NCBI RefSeq assembly: GCF_001949145.1
Contig: NW_019091435.1
Span: 733,836 to 745,113, forward strand
Direction of reading: 5' to 3'
DNA length: 11,278 nt
Origin: Acanthaster planci
Lineage: Eukaryota; Echinodermata; Asteroidea; Valvatida; Acanthasteridae
Part shown: positions 6,987-11,278 of the stretch, in pieces
Layout of the letters: the number at the start of each line of letters is the position of its first letter
Numbering within the stretch: position 1 is the stretch's first letter
Program-made: the position numbers and the translations under genes
Notes under the pieces: model-generated
Told to the model about the DNA's origin: nothing
Databases searched by the model: none
The model's input: only the letters and a program-made list of their open reading frames with translations

Positions 6987-7330
6987 GTTCCATGGACAGT
7001 AAAAGGAGCCCCTTCTTGTGCAATCAAGATTGCATTTAAACAGGTCACTGTAATCCCTTCATGCAGTGAGTGGGTAGCACAAGGTAACGCCGATCTTCAT
7101 GGACTTGGCTCTGTGTATGCTGTCGTCGAACCAGCAAGCCTTCGTCATAACCTGGTGGTTGGCAGTTTACTCATCCATCCCAGCAAAGGACATTGGCATT
7201 CCAGTCAGACTTATAAACCTTTCACCTGAGATTACTGAACTTCAAGCTGGTATACCATCGGTAACTTACGTGAAGTTGATGCAGATGAATTGTTTGCTGA
7301 GCTATAAATATTTGGAGAGCAAGCCCGCCC
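6987..7330 (+). pseudogene. Protease-RT linker region of the Gypsy pol, broken
   Basis: Frame 3 continues after the protease stop (I-P-S-C-S-E-W-V...; L-V-V-G-S-L-L-I-H-P) to a TGA at 7227-7229. Overlapping frame 1 carries I-P-V-R-L-I-N-L-S-P-E, and frame 3 resumes with I-G-N-L-R-E-V-D-A-D-E. A P-V-R-(L/V)-x-N block followed by a G-x-L-x-x-V block is the usual connector between protease and RT in Gypsy pol. At least two frameshifts are present. Confidence 0.6.
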
Positions 7331-7502
7331 AATATTATACACATGCTACCCAGTCAGCCCCGCCGCCCTTGACCCCCCCCTCAAACTTCTGACAAAGGGT
7401 CGGAAAGTTTGCAAGATCTGTACGGGGGGAGTTGTGAGACCCAGTCCTCACACCAACCGAAAACATCGTAAAAATATTGCCAAAACTCTTGGCAACACAT
7501 GA
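7331..7502 (+). other. Degraded pol stretch between linker and RT
   Basis: No frame gives convincing homology here. It includes a run of eight C after a GA at 7370-7380. By position it should be the segment just before the RT domain, too decayed to read. Confidence 0.3.
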
Positions 7503-7691
7503 GAACACGTTTGCCAAATTGACTATGGCGGCGCACGCCCCATTAGACAGTCTCCCCGTCGTCCTCCCAAGGCATTTCAGGGCGAGGAGGAAAAATTTAT
7601 AAAAAGACAGCCAATTAAAGACGTGTGTTATACAAGAATCGACATGGGCACCACAGTGGTTTTTGTGAGGAAAAATCTAAAAAAATCGTAA
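7503..7691 (+). pseudogene. N-terminal end of the Gypsy reverse transcriptase, truncated
   Basis: Frame 3 between a TGA at 7500 and a TAA at 7689 reads A-R-P-I-R-Q-S-P-R-R-P-P near 7533-7568, then G-E-E-E-K-F-I and V-V-F-V-R-K-N near 7660-7680. These correspond to the entry strand (P-I-R-Q-x-x-R-R-x-P) and the first palm strand of Gypsy RT. The YxDD box and everything after it are missing. The segment in between is degraded, with an alternative frame better at about 7622-7650. Confidence 0.65.
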
Positions 7692-7821
7692 TCCAAAAAT
7701 TCGTCAAAACCCTTGGGTACCTACCAGACCCTTGTGAAAACCCAAATAAAGCCCAAAATTTGACTCTAAAGATGCCCAAAAACTCCCACCACAAAAATTC
7801 TGAAAAAAAATTTCTGCCAAA
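7692..7821. other. A-rich junction between Gypsy remnant and Polinton-like region
   Basis: Rich in A and C on the plus strand, with repeated CCCAAA/CCCAAAA groups. Open frames exist on both strands but no domain is visible. The breakpoint between the two elements lies at or just before the start of this stretch. Confidence 0.35.
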
Positions 7822-8052
7822 ATGCCCCCACGCAAAATAAACCTGACCTTTGCCACACAATTTGAATGCGCAAAATTAGTCGCGACCCACGCCGCGTGGT
7901 CAACAGCAAACAACATCCAATTTGAAGGAGATTCGATCGAGCTAGCGAAATTGGACATAAAACGGCAAAAACTTCACATTTGCTTGGTGAGACAAACAAA
8001 AGACGACAATAAAAATGATATGAATTTTAGTCCAGTGTATATAAAATATTGA
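7822..8052 (+). CDS. Hypothetical 76-aa ORF upstream of the polymerase, unrecognised
   Basis: The ATG at 7822 (CCAAA-ATG) opens a frame of 76 codons ending TGA at 8050. The protein is basic and ends in an Asp/Asn/Lys-rich segment. It lies about 50 bp upstream of the first polymerase-type ATG on the same strand, with a TATATAAAA sequence at its 3' end (8038-8046) that could serve the next gene. It is unbroken and shares the AT-rich composition of the polymerase region, so it may be a small gene of the same element. I do not recognise it, and a chance ORF is possible. Confidence 0.35.
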   Translation: MPPRKINLTFATQFECAKLVATHAAWSTANNIQFEGDSIELAKLDIKRQKLHICLVRQTKDDNKNDMNFSPVYIKY

Positions 8053-8200
8053 CTTCATTAAGAATGCCATAAAATCAAAAGTTGCCATATAGGCATAACT
8101 TCATGGACTATAATTCGTGGGGAAAACCGTTATTGTTGAAATATGTTGTTAATCACAGTATTAGCTTGCCTCAATCGAGACGTCCTTTAACATCATATGC

Positions 8201-8866
8201 ATGCACGGAATTAATACAATCGGTGAGAAACTACGCAAAGCAGTACAACGATTGGTATTTGAAAACAGTTTGAAACCAATCCCTACAGGAAAAAAAGGTC
8301 AAATATTGAAAATAGGTTTAATTGTATCGATTAGACCTTTTATTCAACCAAAGTTATTTAGCAAATTAGACGTTCGCGATGTCAAACGATTTCAAGGCAA
8401 CTACGGAAACTGGGAAAAAATTGATAAATTTGTTCACAGTGGATCAGGATGGGTTCTAGACGAAATTATTGCGTTTTGTGTCAATGTGATAAAATACAAA
8501 CCACTAGTTGGTACGTACATTCATTTGCCTGAATTCACTGAAAATAAGAAAGCAGTCATAAACATAAATAATAACGACGACGAATGCATACGATGGGCGA
8601 TATGCGCGGTAGTGAACTTTCATAAATTCAAACGAAAAATCGAAAAAGATCCGATTTACAGGAAAGACCAACAATATACAATCCAAACGACTCAGAATAT
8701 ACCGGAATTGACTTTCCTACACCACCGAATCAAATTCCAAAAATCGAGAAACAAAACGACTTGTCAATTAACTTGTACGGTTACGATAGATAGAAAGGTA
8801 CATTTCCAACTTTACATAGATCAAAAAATATTTCAACAGACACACACGTTGACCTCTTATGTTTGA
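8201..8866 (+). pseudogene. PolB N-terminal region
   Basis: This is the longest open frame on the plus strand (221 codons). It contains H-S-G-S-G-W-V-L-D-E-I-I, K-Y-K-P-L-V-G-T-Y-I-H-L-P and K-A-V-I-N-I-N-N-N-D-D-E-C, blocks that are conserved ahead of the exonuclease domain in animal Polinton-type polymerases. From about 8700 the better match moves to frame 1 (F-P-T-P-P-N-Q-I-P-K-I-E; L-Y-G-Y-D-R), interrupted by TAG at 8791-8793 and then continuing to a D-T-H-V-D-L-L block. So the last ~55 codons of the frame-2 ORF are probably a frameshift product. An ATG at 8103 in frame 3 opens 56 codons that may be the true start. Confidence 0.7.
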
Positions 8867-8902
8867 CAGTGGGTATACGCAACATTACAGCTGGATTAAA
8901 AC

Positions 8903-9067
8903 ATGTCTAGACTTATTTCGCATATTATTATCAACCACAACGGTCAAATTTACCAATGCCGCAGATGTCAAAATTATTTCACAAGCAGTCCAGGATTAGC
9001 CAAACACAAAGAAGATTGTCTCGGAGCAGACGTACCAATCACAAAAGATATTTTGCCAGTAGAATAA
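8903..9067 (+). pseudogene. PolB zinc-finger segment
   Basis: An open stretch in frame 2 holds a C-x2-C-x12-H-x3-C finger (C-R-R-C ... H-K-E-D-C), preceded by M-S-R-L-I-S. In the family this finger sits between the N-terminal region and the exonuclease. Just upstream, H-Y-S-W-I-K is read in another frame, so a frameshift falls at about 8898. The next block is in frame 3, so another shift falls near 9065. Confidence 0.7.
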
Positions 9068-9311
9068 AAAATTAGCGCCATTTGTCATATACACAGATTT
9101 TGAGTCCATTTTAGAACCCATGCCTCCCGAAGAAGGAAACACTGTTCGAACACATCGACCCATTGCGTCTGGATATTCTTATTTCATTATTCGCAGCGAT
9201 GGCGTTTGTGTAAAACAACAAACTTATACAGGAAAACATGCCGCCATTTCTTTTTTAAATTGTTTACTGTCAGACAACAAAAAATTAACAAAATATACAA
9301 AGAAAATTTAA
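9063..9311 (+). pseudogene. PolB 3'-5' exonuclease motif segment
   Basis: Frame 3 reads F-V-I-Y-T-D-F-E-S-I-L-E-P-M; the DFES (D at 9096-9098, E at 9102-9104) is the Exo I metal-binding motif of family B polymerases. Further on, Y-T-G-K-H-A-A follows as in the family. Frame 3 ends at 9311, while frame 1 is already open from about 9289. Confidence 0.8.
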
Positions 9312-9846
9312 TAATTCTATGGGACTTGGAATTATCCAAGCAACTCAAAACAAACAACACGCGTTGGATTTGCGAAAATCCAATTTCGCCGACAAATTCA
9401 GGCCAGTGCCATTGCCCTATACCAACTGAGCCAAAGGCAGCAACGGACAAGTCGAAATTTTTAATCAAAAAACCGGTTGGAACAACAAAAGTTATAAAGA
9501 AGTTATTTGTATGGTATGCTGAAAGCCAATTAACGCGTTTAGAAAAGTCAGGGATCACTGTCACATAACGGGCAAATACTGTTGTTACAATTGCAGATGG
9601 GGCCGCACAAAACACAAAATCCAATGTTTTTTACAATTTGGAAATTACGACCCGCATTTGATTATGCAAAATATTTTTACCGCAACAAACGAGAAATTAT
9701 TTTGCATTCCAAAAAATTCAGAGAAATAGATTTCTTTTTTTTGTAGGCGAACTCAGTTTTTAGATTCATTCAATTTCTTGGCAACTTCGTTAGACGCTTT
9801 GGTAAAAGTTTGCTCTAAAGACGCGTTTAAATTACTCCAAAGGTAA
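9289..9846 (+). pseudogene. PolB segment with C-x2-C / D-H-C-H endonuclease-VII-like motif
   Basis: Frame 1 is continuous here apart from TGA at 9427-9429, TGA at 9520-9522 and TAG at 9727-9729. It carries I-C-M-V-C just before the second stop and V-R-D-H-C-H-I-T-G-K-Y at 9547-9579. C-x2-C plus D-H-x-H-x-T-G-x-x resembles the zinc-binding and His-Me-finger core of recombination endonuclease VII. Presence of this block inside Polinton-type polymerases is typical; whether it cuts DNA is unknown to me. After it the family usually has a small-residue loop and a C-N; here that loop differs (C-C-Y-N-C-R-W). The segment ends with F-L-D-S-F-N-F-L-A-T-S-L-D-A-L, another family block. Confidence 0.75.
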
Positions 9847-9862
9847 TTTCCGAAAAAATATA

Positions 9863-10366
9863 GAGATGTTTTTACAAAAAGGTGTTTATCCCTATTAATA
9901 TATGGACTCTATTGGAATATTTAAAGAAACGTGCTTGCCTCCTAAAGAAGTATTTTACAGTTCATTAAAACAGGAATGCAATTTGGAAAAAGATTATGCA
10001 AGAGCTTAAGAAATTCATCAAGTATTTGGATGTAAAACCCCTGGAGATTACCACGACCTGTACGTTAAAACAGATGCGGTATTATTAGCCTGCGTATCTG
10101 AAAACTTTCGCAAAGTTAGTTACAAAATTTACGGGCTTGATCCCGCCAATTATCATACAGCGCCTAGCCTCGCTTGGCATGCCTTCTTGACATATAGCCA
10201 AATCGAACTAGAACTGCTAACAGACGTCGATAAACATTTGTTTTTGTTCAACGCACCAAATGAGGAGGAATTTCGTCAGTTTGGGCAAAAAGTTACGCAA
10301 AAGCAAATAACAAATATTTGTTTGATTACGACCAAAGTAAGCCGTCAAGTTACATTGTGGATTTAG
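9863..10366 (+). pseudogene. PolB spacer segment before the palm
   Basis: Frame 2 with TAA at 9896-9898 and TAA at 10007-10009. It contains K-G-V-Y-P-Y, Y-M-D-S, L-P-P-K-E-V-F-Y-S, then G-D-Y-H-D-L-Y-V-K-T-D and Y-G-L-D-P-A-N-Y-H-T-A-P, all expected in this order in the polymerase. The match moves to frame 1 near 10264, where a G-G-I-S-S-V-W block follows a TGA at 10261-10263. Confidence 0.75.
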
Positions 10367-10464
10367 ATCAACACAATCTGTATGGATGGGCCATGAGTCA
10401 ATGTTTGCCTGTAGGTAAATGTAAATGGGTAAAAAATCTGGAGAAATTTACTTCTGATTTATAG
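10264..10464 (+). pseudogene. PolB palm motif A segment
   Basis: Frame 1 reads S-S-Y-I-V-D-L-D-Q-H-N-L-Y-G-W-A-M-S-Q; the D at 10366-10368 with N-L-Y-G after it is motif A, with the first catalytic metal-binding Asp retained. TAG at 10462-10464 ends the frame. The next block is in frame 3 (10464-10658, TAA at 10500-10502) with L-D-Y-P-Q-G-L-H-D and N-D-F-P-L-A. Confidence 0.8.
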
Positions 10465-10654
10465 ATCTAAACCCTAACGGTACAAACGGTTACATATTTT
10501 AAGTCACTTTAGATTATCCACAAGGTCTTCATGACGTACACAACGATTTTCCTTTGGCACTTGAAAACATTAAGATTCCAAGTGAATGGTTATCACTTTA
10601 TCAAAAACAATTCATAGATCTAAACGACGAAAAATTGGCCTCGGTTAAAAAACT

Positions 10655-11118
10655 TTAAAAACAAAAGAGAAGTATTAATTGCATTATCGTAATTTACAAT
10701 TGTATTTGCAGTTGGATTTAGAATTGAAACAAGTGCATCGAGTCTTGTCTTTTGTGCTGGCACCTTGGATAAAAAGCTACATAGACATAAATACTGAGTT
10801 ACGCAAAAGAGCCAAGTCTTATTTTGAAAAAGACTTTTTCAAATTAGTGAACAAGTCGGTATTTTGTAAGTCGACAGAAGATACTAGGAGCTCTATCGAT
10901 GGTCATTTGCTTCCAGAAAACGATATAAAGAAATTTACCAAATTAGCCTTGTTATCGAATTTTAAAACAGTGACGGCATTTCGAGATTGTGATTATCGTT
11001 TGTTGAAATGTTCAAAGATAAAACTTTTTTGAACAAGCACGTTTATTGTGGCGTTTGTATTTTAGATTTATCTAAAATTCAAATATATGATTTCTGTCAC
11101 AATGTGAGAAGTTTATAA
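10655..11118 (+). pseudogene. PolB motif B segment and end of recognisable polymerase
   Basis: Frame 2 runs from 10655 through TAA at 10676-10678 to TGA at 11030-11032, with H-Y-R-N-L-Q-L-Y-L, D-F-F-K-L-V-N-K-S-V-F-C-K and E-D-T-R. The N-x-S-V-F block at 10850-10867 is motif B; the residue after F, normally Gly in the family, is Cys (TGT). From about 11020 frame 1 continues (N-K-H-V-Y-C-G; I-L-D-L-S-K-I-Q-I-Y) to a TAA at 11116-11118. After that no frame matches. Confidence 0.75.
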
Positions 11119-11278
11119 ATCATGTTTATATTACATTAACATCACAACTTGGGAAATGTGTGAAAACCGTGGTTATATAAATATTGGTAGAAAGAAAAAT
11201 TATTGGGCTATGAGTTACTTTCAGATTTGAGTTTGTTCCCACACACCCACTGCAGAGTGTAGAGGGCTATTTAAAACT
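11119..11278. other. Non-coding right edge
   Basis: No frame continues the polymerase and no motif C (Y-x-D-T-D) is visible. The sequence changes character, with a CACACACCCACTGCAGAGTG stretch near 11239-11258. It is probably a deletion junction or another insertion inside or next to the polymerase. Confidence 0.35.

Larger units (their letters stand above)
4181..7691 (+). mobile_element. 5' part of a decayed Gypsy (Metaviridae-type) LTR retrotransposon, truncated in RT
   Basis: The order is LTR-like sequence with promoter and polyadenylation signals, a primer-binding-site-like stretch, gag with CCHC knuckle, retropepsin, a PR-RT linker and the N-terminal part of the reverse-transcriptase region. 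That order (no integrase between PR and RT) is the Gypsy layout. Homology stops at about 7675-7691. RNase H, integrase and the 3' LTR are absent, so the element was cut by deletion or by recombination with the AT-rich sequence to the right. All coding parts carry frameshifts and stops, so it is an old, inactive copy. Confidence 0.75.
8103..11118 (+). pseudogene. polB: Protein-primed family B DNA polymerase, Polinton/Maverick/adintovirus type, broken and missing its C-terminus
   Basis: Read in order, pieces in all three frames give the full N-to-C order of this polymerase family: N-terminal conserved region, zinc finger, exonuclease motif, DHCH motif, spacer with D-Y-H-D-L-Y, palm motif A and motif B. 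At least six frameshifts and many stops (TAA, TAG, TGA) separate them, so it is a dead copy. Nothing after 11118 matches, so motif C (the second catalytic Asp pair), the thumb and the terminus are lost or lie outside the window. The enzyme would replicate the element's linear DNA using a terminal protein as primer; that is family knowledge. Individual segments are listed separately. Confidence 0.85.

Noticed and set aside
7615-7999. Several overlapping minus-strand ORFs
   Set aside because: They are antisense to the RT remnant, the A-rich junction and the 76-codon plus-strand ORF; aromatic-rich composition is what A-rich DNA gives in reverse.
9187-9624. 145-codon minus-strand ORF
   Set aside because: It is antisense to the polymerase exonuclease and DHCH segments, which are clearly coding on the plus strand.
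8103-11118. Stop-codon recoding or programmed frameshifting in PolB
   Set aside because: TAA, TAG and TGA all occur, shifts go in several directions and the C-terminus is missing; decay is the simpler explanation.

Overview
This window looks like animal (metazoan) nuclear DNA, probably from an aquatic invertebrate, made almost entirely of decayed and nested mobile elements. I see no intact host gene, no bacterial-style operon, no rRNA or tRNA gene and no CRISPR array. Every recognisable protein is broken by frameshifts and by in-frame stops of all three kinds.

Layout from left to right. (1) 1-366 is the 3' end of an SGNH-hydrolase reading frame of the type carried by Ngaro/DIRS-like tyrosine-recombinase retrotransposons. 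It is followed by non-coding sequence with five copies of a ~29 bp GC-rich motif (671-929). (2) 1148-3060 is AT-rich and holds a tightly packed set of broken minus-strand genes: a protein with cysteine at almost every third residue, a ~270-codon unrecognised protein, and a ~155-codon unrecognised protein. The first two abut with only 2 nt between stop and ATG, the kind of packing seen in virus-like DNA elements. (3) 3064-4180 is non-coding. It contains a three-unit direct/inverted repeat that can fold into a long hairpin (3320-3437) and a short, extremely CpG-rich patch (3818-3905). (4) 4181-7691 is a 5' piece of a Gypsy (Metaviridae-type) LTR retrotransposon: a proposed ~1.5 kb LTR with CCAAT, TATA and AATAAA signals, a degraded tRNA primer-binding site, gag with a CCHC zinc knuckle, a retropepsin broken at its catalytic triad, and the first ~60 codons of the reverse-transcriptase region, where it stops. 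(5) 7822-8052 is a small unrecognised open frame. (6) 8103-11118 is a decayed protein-primed family B DNA polymerase of the Polinton/Maverick/adintovirus type. It has the N-terminal region, a zinc finger, the exonuclease DFES motif, a DHCH endonuclease-VII-like motif, palm motif A and motif B. It is lost before motif C.

Main interpretation (inference): the minus-strand genes on the left and the plus-strand polymerase on the right share AT-rich composition and a similar degree of decay. They may be two arms of one Polinton-like or virus-like DNA element, separated by ~4.6 kb of later insertions including the Gypsy element. The Cys-rich protein and its neighbours are the least explained part of the window and the best candidates for something undescribed. 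A second oddity is a ~38 bp near-identical stretch shared between the proposed LTR U3 and the gag coding region of the same retrotransposon.
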